7,412 nucleotides of DNA, from NCBI GenBank assembly GCA_902462665.1, contig CABQCM010000062.1, forward strand, positions 1 through 7,412, read 5' to 3'. Every line of letters starts with the position of its first letter. Position 1 is the stretch's first letter. Both the position numbers and the translations under genes were made by a program. Positions 1 to 5,728 of the stretch are shown here, in pieces. The notes below the pieces were generated by a model. It saw nothing but the letters and a program-made list of their open reading frames with translations, was not told the origin of the DNA and searched no databases. This DNA is from an uncultured Oscillospiraceae bacterium (GTDB lineage Bacteria; Bacillota; Clostridia; Oscillospirales; Acutalibacteraceae).

Positions 1-608
1 ATCATCATCTTGTCGCCGCCATACCGGGCTTTGGCCCGTTTATTTTGCTCGGCTATCTGGTGAGCCTGGCGGTGATGGGCGGCTTGATCTCGATTTGTTT
101 CTTTCAGCGGTTTACTCATTGGGTCGTTCACAAGGGCATCGCCCTGCTCGTGCGTTTGCACATCATCAAACGTCCCCAGGAGCTTTTGGAACGGGCGCAG
201 AAAGAATTGGACTCTTTTCACGACAGCTTTCATATCCTGCGTCGCCACAAAGGCATGATGGGAGAGGTCGCGTTGCTTTCCTGCTTGCAGCTAACGGCTT
301 ATTTTCTCATTCCCTATTTCATCTGTCTGGCATTTGGTTTATTCTCAGTTTCTCCATGGAGCGCTGTCTCGGCTCAGGCCATCGTCCTTACTTTCTCGTC
401 GTTTATTCCCCTTCCCGGCGCTATGGGAGGCGCGGAGTTGGGATTTTATAATCTCTTCTCCACCTTTATTCCCACTGCGTTTTTGAATGTAGCTATTTTT
501 ATTTGGCGGCTCATCACCTTCTATCTTCCGATTGTTGTAGGACTGTTGTTATGCCTATTCTCTCGTAAAAACCAGCGGCAGACATCGGTTCCTGACCTGA
601 TTGCCTGA
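1..608 (+). CDS. Flippase-like / LPG-synthase transmembrane family protein, C-terminal part
   Basis: The reading frame is open from the window edge (first full codon at base 3) to TGA at 606-608, so about 201 C-terminal residues are visible and the start lies upstream. The protein is strongly hydrophobic, with four or five likely membrane segments: one in the first 35 residues, one or two around the stretch containing LLSCLQLTAYFLIPYFICLA, one leading into the loop FIPLPGAMGGAELG, and one near the C-terminus ending in a basic tail. The P-x-PG-x-x-GG-x-E loop near the last membrane segments is the hallmark I recognise from the lysylphosphatidylglycerol synthase transmembrane / UPF0104 family, which includes the lipid-flipping part of MprF and many stand-alone membrane proteins. 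A role in moving or handling a membrane lipid is inferred from the family; the substrate is unknown. No aminoacyl-transferase domain follows, so this is a stand-alone form. It is convergent with the next gene and closed off by a terminator. Confidence 0.8.
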   Translation, partial: HHLVAAIPGFGPFILLGYLVSLAVMGGLISICFFQRFTHWVVHKGIALLVRLHIIKRPQELLERAQKELDSFHDSFHILRRHKGMMGEVALLSCLQLTAYFLIPYFICLAFGLFSVSPWSAVSAQAIVLTFSSFIPLPGAMGGAELGFYNLFSTFIPTAFLNVAIFIWRLITFYLPIVVGLLLCLFSRKNQRQTSVPDLIA

Positions 609-680
609 ATCGTTTCGTTCAATGAGTCTCTTGGCTTCGCTCGTTATACACACTGCGCACAAGCTTTCATTGCTACAACA

Positions 681-726
681 AAAAACGCTCCGGTTGGTTA
701 TTTCAACCAACCGGGGCGTTTTCTTT
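681..726. terminator. Bidirectional intrinsic terminator between convergent genes
   Basis: Bases 683-699 pair with 705-721 (17 positions, one G-T wobble at 689/715) around a five-base loop ATTTC. The plus strand continues into TTTTCTTT. On the minus strand the run of A residues at 679-685 reads as a T tract, so the hairpin can end transcription from both sides. It serves the membrane protein gene on the left and the AraC regulator on the right. The stop codon of that regulator (705-703) sits at the edge of the loop, so the hairpin is partly coding. Confidence 0.9.
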
Positions 727-1602
727 ACTATCAACTGTTCCATCCTTTGCCTCAACATGGCGGCGAACCTGTGAAGGAGTCATTGCCATGCGTTTTTTAA
801 ACAACCGATTGAAGCTATGAATGTCTGCAAAGCCGGTTTGAAAACAGATTTCGGTGATCGGCAGCCCGGTACTGCACAAAAGCTCACAAGCGTGCTGAAC
901 CCTCACCGCGTTCAGATAATTGATAGGCGAATCCCCCGTCTGCCGTTTGAACCAGCGGCAAAAGTAGGAGCGGGACAAGCAAAGATACGATGCCATATCA
1001 TCCAGTGTAATCCTCTTACTATAATTTACAGAAATATAGTTCAGAATCAATGACATAGCGTCATTTTTTTTGTGTCTTTCATGCGCTGCCTGAATAAAAA
1101 CATATTTCTGCCGCAGTATTCCCAAAAAAAGATACAGCAGGCCAAATAGCAGCATCGACAGAGCCGGATTGCCGGCATCAGCGGCATAAAGCCCAGTAAA
1201 TTCTTCGAGGATATTCCATAGCTTCGGACAGTCTTTAATGCGATGGCAAAACCGAATATCCCCGCACAGTAAATTAATAATAATTGCCTCTATTTCATGA
1301 TTTTTTCCTACAAACTCATCCAGGTTGATGAGATAAACATCCACCACCGAATCGATGGTTGCCAGGCTGGAATGAATCTCGCAGGGATTAAAAATTACAA
1401 TATCGCCGGTTTGCACCGTGACCGCTTCCCGATCGCATACCACATTAAGACACCCCTTCTGAACCCGCCATATTTCCAGGCGTTCGTGCCAATGCGGCAT
1501 CATCATCGCCATCTTTTCATGAGGCTGAGCGACAATCGCGCTGATTCCAGGCCGAATATCAGTGAATTCCTCCGGACGTTCGTGCAAGATCGTCTGTGCC
1601 AT
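703..1602 (-). CDS. AraC-family transcriptional regulator, copy 1 (299 aa)
   Basis: A transcriptional regulator with the usual AraC layout and a normal length of 299 residues. An N-terminal cupin-like ligand-binding domain carries HWHERLEIW at about residues 37-45 and GDIVIFNPCEIHS at 66-78. A helical linker follows, then a C-terminal double helix-turn-helix. The first HTH lies at about 199-223 (LDDMASYLCLSRSYFCRWFK) and the second at about 248-271 (ITEICFQTGFADIHSFNRLF), ending in the family signature around PSQVRRH. The frame could extend upstream to 1788, but ATG at 1602 is preferred because AGGAGG lies six bases before it and because the paralogue at 5729-6580 aligns from this point. After RRH there are 17 extra residues absent from the paralogue, and the last codons lie in the terminator hairpin. 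It is divergent from the large secreted protein gene and very likely controls it, and perhaps itself, from the shared gap. The ligand is unknown; a sugar is a reasonable guess. Confidence 0.9.
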   Translation of the reverse strand: MAQTILHERPEEFTDIRPGISAIVAQPHEKMAMMMPHWHERLEIWRVQKGCLNVVCDREAVTVQTGDIVIFNPCEIHSSLATIDSVVDVYLINLDEFVGKNHEIEAIIINLLCGDIRFCHRIKDCPKLWNILEEFTGLYAADAGNPALSMLLFGLLYLFLGILRQKYVFIQAAHERHKKNDAMSLILNYISVNYSKRITLDDMASYLCLSRSYFCRWFKRQTGDSPINYLNAVRVQHACELLCSTGLPITEICFQTGFADIHSFNRLFKKRMAMTPSQVRRHVEAKDGTVDSKENAPVG

Positions 1603-1608
1603 AATTTT

Positions 1609-1614
1609 CCTCCT
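1609..1614 (-). promoter_or_regulatory. Ribosome binding site of AraC copy 1
   Basis: On the minus strand AGGAGG lies six bases before the ATG at 1602-1600. It decides the start in favour of this ATG over the frame's longer upstream extension, which would run through the promoter gap into the opposite gene. Confidence 0.85.
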
Positions 1615-1707
1615 ATTAAAAGGGCAAAAATTCATCATTATATAGACCGATTTGCGATAGTAATTATTATAATCATTCGTTATTATAAATGCAAGAAAAG
1701 TTTTTTG

Positions 1708-1714
1708 AAGGAGG
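1708..1714 (+). promoter_or_regulatory. Ribosome binding site of the large secreted protein
   Basis: AAGGAGG ends nine bases before ATG at 1724. An in-frame TTG at 1718 is only three bases from it, too close to be used, so ATG 1724 is chosen; this also gives a normal signal peptide. Confidence 0.88.
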
Positions 1715-1723
1715 TATTTGTCG

Positions 1724-1801
1724 ATGTTATCCCGTAAGTTTATTGCCCTTGTTCTCACGGTCGTGATGCTTCTTGCCATCCCGATCACCGGCGTTCATGC
1801 C
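1724..1801 (+). other. Signal peptide of the 1309-aa protein
   Basis: Residues 1-26 show a short basic start (MLSRK), a hydrophobic core (FIALVLTVVMLLAIPI) and a small-residue cleavage site with VHA before ES. There is no lipobox cysteine, so this is a type I signal peptide for release across the membrane. The paralogue at 6695 has a matching signal ending GAQA/ET. Confidence 0.88.
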
Positions 1802-4800
1802 GAAAGCGCGTTCTCCTCCTCTACAGATGTTGGTATCCCCCTCTACAACATCTGTACGCCTGCCAAAGCGGCGCAGGAGTTCGTGCCGGATTTCGGCGCA
1901 ATCCATACGGTGAAAGCCTATTTGGATATCGACGCCGGCAGCATGCTCACGCTTTCGATTTGCACGGACACGGAAGCAACACAGGCCATCCATACGCAGG
2001 AGTTTTCCTTTTTCCAGGCCGCCAAAGGCTGGGTGGAATTCCCGCTCTCCTCTCTTGTGAGCGTAACCGAAGGCCAGCGTTATCTTCTGGTTCTCACCTC
2101 CACCAAGCGCACCCTCTGGTTTGGAACAGAGAACTGCGCGGACACCGCCGAGGACTGCTGCGCTATCAATTTTGACGAAAGAACCGGCATGTCAGGGCCG
2201 ATTCGTCAGCCCCACCGTACTGCATTCGAGGTGCTTCCCGAACCGGCCACTTGGCAGATCGTCATAAATGCGATCGGCGCTTTGCCCGATTCCGACTATG
2301 TTGTTCTTTCCGATGCGGACAAAATCGCTGCTGCCCGGCGTGATTATGACGCTTTGTCGCAGGAGGACAAGTCGCAGGTTTCCAATTACGAACGCCTGAC
2401 CGCAGCCGAACAGGCTCTGCAAGAGCTTCAAAGCCATGTTCATGCCGCGCAGGACGATTTCTCCATCGCTTTATTTCAGTGCAAGCTACCGGGCGGCGGC
2501 GGCCAGGAATTCCGGCTTGGATATTCCAATCTAACCAAAGTAATCTCCTATCTTCAGGTTGCCGAAGAATGCGATATTACCCTGAAAATATGGAGAAATT
2601 ATTTGGCGCAGGACGCTGTCGAGCTGTATACCCAGACCTATCGCACTTCGCCCCAAACCGGCTGGGTAACATTTCCGCTTTCCGATCCCCTGTGGCTGGA
2701 GGAAGCGACCGGACGTTACACCTTTACTATCACAGCAAACGGAAGCTGTGTTATGTTCGGCCGCCAGAACTGCCCCGAAAACCCGCAGGGATGCGCTGCC
2801 ATTAACGTCCAAGTCGGCGTACGCCTGGGCGATCAGCAAACCGCATTTCGGGTAGAAGGTACCCCTCTGCAGGAATATCAAAAGCTAATCAATGCAATTG
2901 ATCAACTGCCGGATGAAATTACGCTGGAACAGGAAGCGACTGTCGCGGCTCTGACCAAACAGCATGCCGCCTTGCCGGTTGAGGAACAAAATAAGGTTTC
3001 CAACTACGACAAACTTTTGGCCGCCGCAGAAACGATCAAGCTGCTTCGGCTTCAGAAAGAAGCGGCCGTCCTCGCGTCCGACATCGACGCGCTGAATCTG
3101 GAAGCTCTGTCGTTGAACGACCAAGCGGCGGTAGCGGCCCTGCGCAAGCGCTATGAAGCTTTTCCGGACGATATTCAAAAGCAAATCGAAAATCTGAATA
3201 AATTGGTTGCCGCCGAGGAAAAAATCGCGGAATTAATTGCAGCTGATCGGGGCTATCAGGCTCTGATGGAGCGAATCGATACTCTGCCCGATACGGTTAC
3301 TATTGCCAGCCAGGCGATGATAACGGATTTGGTCAACCGCTACAACGCGTTGTCCACCGAAGACCAGGGTAAGGTTGAAAACTACAGCCGCCTGGCAAAG
3401 GCGAAAAACACAATGGATAGGCTGAACAGCACCCCCTTGTCGCCAAATGACACCCCCTTTACTTACCAGCTGGTCCACTCTCAGCTGCTCTATCTTCTGA
3501 CCGGGCCCAACAATAAAGGCGGACAGGAATTTGTCCCCAATTTCTCCGAGGTGACGGCGATCGCCGCTTATCTTGTCATCCCCTCTCCCACCACAATTAC
3601 GCTGACGATCGGCAAGGACACGGCTTTCGCTTCGGACGATGAGCCTCTTTATACCGAAGACTTTTCGGTTGAGGGGGGCGAAGGGTGGTACGAATTCCGG
3701 CTCTCTCAGACAGTGGAGGTAACGCCGGAAGAACGTTATGATTTCTTCCTTTGTTCGCAGGATCAAGCCTTATGGTCAGGCGCCTCTGCGACCGTGGATG
3801 GCGGTGATGGCTGCCATGGCGTGAACTACGATGCGGCTAACATCCCCGGCAACGGATACATCCGGCAAAATAACGTTAATTGCGCTTTTCACGTTGCCGG
3901 CAAGGAACCCGAGCCCTACCAGCTGATTATCAACCGCATTGCCGCTCTGCCCACGGAAATCACCCTTCAACAGAAAGCGACAGTCAATAAAATTCGTCAG
4001 GATTACGACGCGCTTTCGGTGGAGGAGCAGCAACAGGTGAGCAATTACGACGTTTTGGTTGCCGCCGAATCACGCATTCGGGATATCGAATTGAATGAGA
4101 AAAAGAACGATGTGGAAAATGTGATCCGCGCCATCGACGCCATTGGCAGCAGCATTTCGTTGGAGAGCTACCAGGCAATTCTCACGGCCGACCAAGCGGT
4201 GACCAGTCTGATTGAGAAATATGATCAGACAGTGCTGGAGCAAGTAACCAACTACAACGCGCTCAAGCAGGCGCGTACCGATTACAACGCTCTTGTCCAT
4301 TCCTTTGTCATGGGAGACGTCAATGATGATCACCGTGTAGACGCCGCAGACGCCTTGCTGGCGCTGCAGCATTCGGTGAACCTGGTTTCTCTCTCCGGTA
4401 CAGCCGCCATCGCCGCCAACGTCAATGGAGACAATAAGATTGACGCGACCGACGCTTTGATGATGTTGCAGTATTCGGTTCAGCTCATCGACAAATTCCA
4501 AGCCCAGCCGGAGGAAATCAATTTGCAGACTAACAGAAACAAAAGCTTATTTGAAAAAACATATCAATCCATGATCGACCGCACCACCGATACCGGTTAT
4601 GCCAGCACTTCCATCACGGGCGCGTATCCAGGGATGTTCGTGCGCGATACTTCCTGTCAAATTTTGGCTCACATTGCCCACGGCGATTTTGATCAGGCCA
4701 GAAATATCCTCAATTACACCTTTCTGTACCACGACGTCTACAATTTCGACTACGCTCTGCATGTGATGAACAATAATACGACGCCCATTTCAACCAAACC

Positions 4801-5653
4801 TCAGGCTGACACCACCTTTTATCTTCTCCACGCCTGGTATGAGTTTGCAGCCAACGCGCCTTCCACGGCCGACAACAAAGAGTTTATCTCAAAATACGTG
4901 GATATGGTTCGCACCTTCGCCTACTACTACTTTGACCACGGATATTTTAATGAGGAGCTGGGACTGATTCGCAACCCAAGTCTGGAGCACTCCCGCGACG
5001 TGGCCTACTTCAATGCATATGATTTGCTTACCAACACCCTGGCTTCTCAAGCGCTTCACGAGCTGTCGATCTACTTCAAAGACATCGATCCGCAGAGCGC
5101 GGCCGAGTGGGCGGCATACGCCGACAAAATTGTCAGAGGGATTCATACCAATCTGGTGGCTGAAGTCAACGGCAAAACGACCTATGCGGAGATGAAATCC
5201 ATTGATAAGTTTCCTACTACCACCCAAGAAGTGGTTGCGGACGACAACTTTTACATCGGTTTCTCCTGGGTCAATCTCTTCCCTGCCGGGCTGGGTTGGT
5301 ATGCCATGGACGCTGAAATCATGGACAACACCTACGAAGCCTATCTTCAGTACGGCAGCAAGCTTTATTTCAAAAAGTATCGCATGCTGGAAGCCGACAG
5401 CATCTTCCGCAGCCCCGAGGATTACGCAACCAATAACAACCATGTAATCGGCAAGGGACTGGCGTGGGAAATCATCTATTGCTATGACACCGGCCGTTAT
5501 GAGCGTGTGCGCGAACTGATCTCTTTTGTTGAGGAAAACAGCAACGAGATGTATCGCGAAACCTGGAGTATCGCCGGAGGCGGCGGCGACACGGCCAATC
5601 AGGAGCACGCCAGCTGGATGCTGACTGCCATGGAGCACGTCTGCCATTTTTAA
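1724..5653 (+). CDS. Large secreted multidomain protein with internal dockerin and C-terminal six-hairpin glycosidase-like domain (1309 aa)
   Basis: A secreted mosaic protein. Residues 1-26 are a signal peptide (probable cut VHA/ES). Three related beta-rich modules follow at about 30-173, 243-381 and 573-727. Between and after them are six helical repeats of about 60 residues (one at 174-234, three at 382-568, two at 728-860). A type I dockerin occupies 864-925, and a domain of about 380 residues (931-1309) closes the protein. The last domain has aromatic- and acid-rich helices and motifs such as GMFVRDTSCQ (RD at 974-975) and GGGGDTANQEHASW near the end, typical of (alpha/alpha)6 six-hairpin glycosidases; I cannot assign a GH family. 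Its likely role is binding and possibly hydrolysing an extracellular glycan while docked to a cohesin protein. No LPXTG, SLH or membrane anchor is seen, so surface attachment would depend on the dockerin. It is divergent from an AraC regulator and followed by a terminator, so it is probably transcribed alone. Confidence 0.85.
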   Translation: MLSRKFIALVLTVVMLLAIPITGVHAESAFSSSTDVGIPLYNICTPAKAAQEFVPDFGAIHTVKAYLDIDAGSMLTLSICTDTEATQAIHTQEFSFFQAAKGWVEFPLSSLVSVTEGQRYLLVLTSTKRTLWFGTENCADTAEDCCAINFDERTGMSGPIRQPHRTAFEVLPEPATWQIVINAIGALPDSDYVVLSDADKIAAARRDYDALSQEDKSQVSNYERLTAAEQALQELQSHVHAAQDDFSIALFQCKLPGGGGQEFRLGYSNLTKVISYLQVAEECDITLKIWRNYLAQDAVELYTQTYRTSPQTGWVTFPLSDPLWLEEATGRYTFTITANGSCVMFGRQNCPENPQGCAAINVQVGVRLGDQQTAFRVEGTPLQEYQKLINAIDQLPDEITLEQEATVAALTKQHAALPVEEQNKVSNYDKLLAAAETIKLLRLQKEAAVLASDIDALNLEALSLNDQAAVAALRKRYEAFPDDIQKQIENLNKLVAAEEKIAELIAADRGYQALMERIDTLPDTVTIASQAMITDLVNRYNALSTEDQGKVENYSRLAKAKNTMDRLNSTPLSPNDTPFTYQLVHSQLLYLLTGPNNKGGQEFVPNFSEVTAIAAYLVIPSPTTITLTIGKDTAFASDDEPLYTEDFSVEGGEGWYEFRLSQTVEVTPEERYDFFLCSQDQALWSGASATVDGGDGCHGVNYDAANIPGNGYIRQNNVNCAFHVAGKEPEPYQLIINRIAALPTEITLQQKATVNKIRQDYDALSVEEQQQVSNYDVLVAAESRIRDIELNEKKNDVENVIRAIDAIGSSISLESYQAILTADQAVTSLIEKYDQTVLEQVTNYNALKQARTDYNALVHSFVMGDVNDDHRVDAADALLALQHSVNLVSLSGTAAIAANVNGDNKIDATDALMMLQYSVQLIDKFQAQPEEINLQTNRNKSLFEKTYQSMIDRTTDTGYASTSITGAYPGMFVRDTSCQILAHIAHGDFDQARNILNYTFLYHDVYNFDYALHVMNNNTTPISTKPQADTTFYLLHAWYEFAANAPSTADNKEFISKYVDMVRTFAYYYFDHGYFNEELGLIRNPSLEHSRDVAYFNAYDLLTNTLASQALHELSIYFKDIDPQSAAEWAAYADKIVRGIHTNLVAEVNGKTTYAEMKSIDKFPTTTQEVVADDNFYIGFSWVNLFPAGLGWYAMDAEIMDNTYEAYLQYGSKLYFKKYRMLEADSIFRSPEDYATNNNHVIGKGLAWEIIYCYDTGRYERVRELISFVEENSNEMYRETWSIAGGGGDTANQEHASWMLTAMEHVCHF
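1811..2242 (+). repeat. Beta-rich module A of the 1309-aa protein
   Basis: About residues 30-173. Recurring landmarks are QEFVPDF (51-57), VKAYL, a GW.EFPL strand, EGQRYLLVLTS, LWFG..NC (131-138), CCAINFDE (145-152) and a closing AFEVL (167-171). The alternating hydrophobic pattern and the GW/GQRY landmarks suggest a jelly-roll-like beta sandwich of the kind often used for carbohydrate or protein binding. I do not recognise a named family. It matches the module at the start of the protein at 6695 better than it matches modules B and C. Confidence 0.7.
2243..2425 (+). repeat. Helical repeat 1
   Basis: About residues 174-234. It follows a pattern common in surface proteins of gut Firmicutes: a first helix ending INAIGALP, a short loop with acidic residues, a second helix with RRDYDALSQEDKSQV, then N-Y-x-x-L-x-x-AE leading into a third helix. 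It probably forms a three-helix spacer between beta modules. No catalytic residues are evident. Confidence 0.75.
2450..2866 (+). repeat. Beta-rich module B of the 1309-aa protein
   Basis: About residues 243-381. It shares with module A the order QEFRLGY (261-267), a GWVTFPLSDP strand, a MFG..NC site (C350), GCAAIN (C357) and a closing AFRVEG (374-379), but it has diverged widely and its GQRY site is replaced by TGRYTF. Cysteines seven residues apart occur at the same place as in module A, a possible structural disulfide outside the cell. Confidence 0.65.
2867..3427 (+). repeat. Helical repeats 2, 3 and 4 in tandem
   Basis: About residues 382-568, three consecutive copies of roughly 62 residues. 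Each has a helix with INAIDQLP, SDIDALN or MERIDTLP, a T- or S-rich loop with EITLEQEA-like sequence, a second helix with the Y/H..LP/LS..EQ..V pattern, and N-Y/L-x-x-L-x-x-A. They form the longest stalk in the protein, between beta modules B and C. The copies are divergent at sequence level, so the array is old rather than a recent expansion. Confidence 0.75.
3440..3904 (+). repeat. Beta-rich module C of the 1309-aa protein
   Basis: About residues 573-727. It has the module landmarks GGQEFVPNF (599-607), AAYLVI, GWYEFRLSQ, PEERYDFFL, LWSG, GCHGVNYD (C697) and AFHVAG (721-726). The first cysteine of the pair in modules A and B is missing here (SATV in its place). It is preceded by a short Pro/Ser/Thr linker. 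Confidence 0.65.
3905..4303 (+). repeat. Helical repeats 5 and 6
   Basis: About residues 728-860. Repeat 5 is close to consensus (INRIAALP, then QDYDALSVEEQQQVSNYDVL, then AAE). Repeat 6 is longer and more divergent (VIRAIDAIG, then VTNYNALKQA) and leads directly into the dockerin. They are helical spacers between the last beta module and the dockerin. Confidence 0.7.
4313..4498 (+). other. Type I dockerin domain, internal
   Basis: About residues 864-925, with two EF-hand-like calcium loops followed by F-helices. Loop 1 is GDVNDDHRVDAADALLALQ with ligand positions D865, N867, D869, D873 and D876. Loop 2 is NVNGDNKIDATDALMMLQ with N899, N901, D903, D907 and D910; its first ligand is Asn where Asp is usual. 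The loop positions often used for cohesin recognition are AA (874-875) and AT (908-909). The domain lies upstream of the putative catalytic domain instead of at the C-terminus. Dockerins bind cohesin domains; none is encoded in this window. Confidence 0.9.
4514..5653 (+). other. C-terminal six-hairpin glycosidase-like domain
   Basis: About residues 931-1309. It is rich in aromatic helices separated by loops with conserved-looking acids: GAYPGMFVRDTSCQ (R974, D975), QADTTFYLLHAWYEF, RNPSLEHSRDVAYFNAYDLL, DNFYIGFSWVN, GKGLAWEIIYCYDTGRYE, ETW (E1279) and GGGGDTANQEHASW (D1289, E1294). A helix-turn pattern with an RD motif early and an acid near the end is typical of six-hairpin glycosidases in general (the RD-containing helix is seen for example in GH15 and GH125). 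Assignment to one GH family, the substrate and the exact catalytic acids cannot be decided here. Confidence 0.65.
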
Positions 5654-5681
5654 ACCAGATACCTCCTCCCTCCTAATGATA

Positions 5682-5720
5682 GAGAAAAGCAGCCAGGCGA
5701 TATGCCTGGCTGCTTTTCTC
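5682..5720. terminator. Bidirectional intrinsic terminator between convergent genes
   Basis: Bases 5682-5698 and 5704-5720 form a perfect 17-base-pair stem with a five-base loop (GATAT). The right arm contains TTTT, and in the reverse direction the left arm's AAAA reads as TTTT. It lies between the stop of the large secreted protein (5653) and the stop of AraC copy 2 (5729) and serves both. Its sequence is unrelated to the terminator at 681-726 although it holds the same place in the cassette. Confidence 0.88.
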
Positions 5721-5728
5721 ATAATACT

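Larger units (their letters stand above)
1603..1723. promoter_or_regulatory. Divergent promoter region between AraC copy 1 and the large secreted protein
   Basis: This AT-rich 121-base gap lies between two genes that point away from each other, so promoters for both must be here or overlap the gene starts. TATAAT occurs on the plus strand at 1668-1673 and TATAAA at 1684-1689; TATAAT occurs on the minus strand at 1642-1637. No convincing -35 hexamer sits at the proper distance for any of them (TTGCGA at 1652 is only ten bases from TATAAT). That fits promoters needing an activator such as the adjacent AraC protein. A GACCGATTT element at 1645-1653 resembles elements in the second cassette gap. 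Promoter positions are inferred. Confidence 0.6.

Noticed and set aside
609..680. Possible small gene or RNA after the membrane protein gene
   Set aside because: The 72 bases hold no supported reading frame, no clear fold and no promoter; they look like plain 3' spacer before the terminator.
1718..1723. TTG start two codons upstream for the large secreted protein
   Set aside because: Only three bases separate it from the AAGGAGG, too close for initiation; ATG 1724 has nine.
1603..1788. N-terminal extension of AraC copy 1 by 62 residues
   Set aside because: It would cross the divergent promoter gap and the start of the opposite gene. The paralogue aligns only from the ATG at 1602, which has a good AGGAGG.
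3430..3460. Short direct repeat CACCCCCTT at 3430 and 3451
   Set aside because: Only nine to ten bases within a proline/threonine linker; best explained by codon use in a low-complexity spacer.
3233..3766. A 177-codon open frame on the minus strand
   Set aside because: Antisense to the helical repeat and beta module C coding sequence, with no family features in the translation.
4889..5722. A 277-codon open frame on the minus strand
   Set aside because: It lies wholly antisense to the glycosidase-like domain and the terminator, has no ribosome binding site I can see, and its translation shows no recognisable domain. The plus-strand frame has clear domain signatures.
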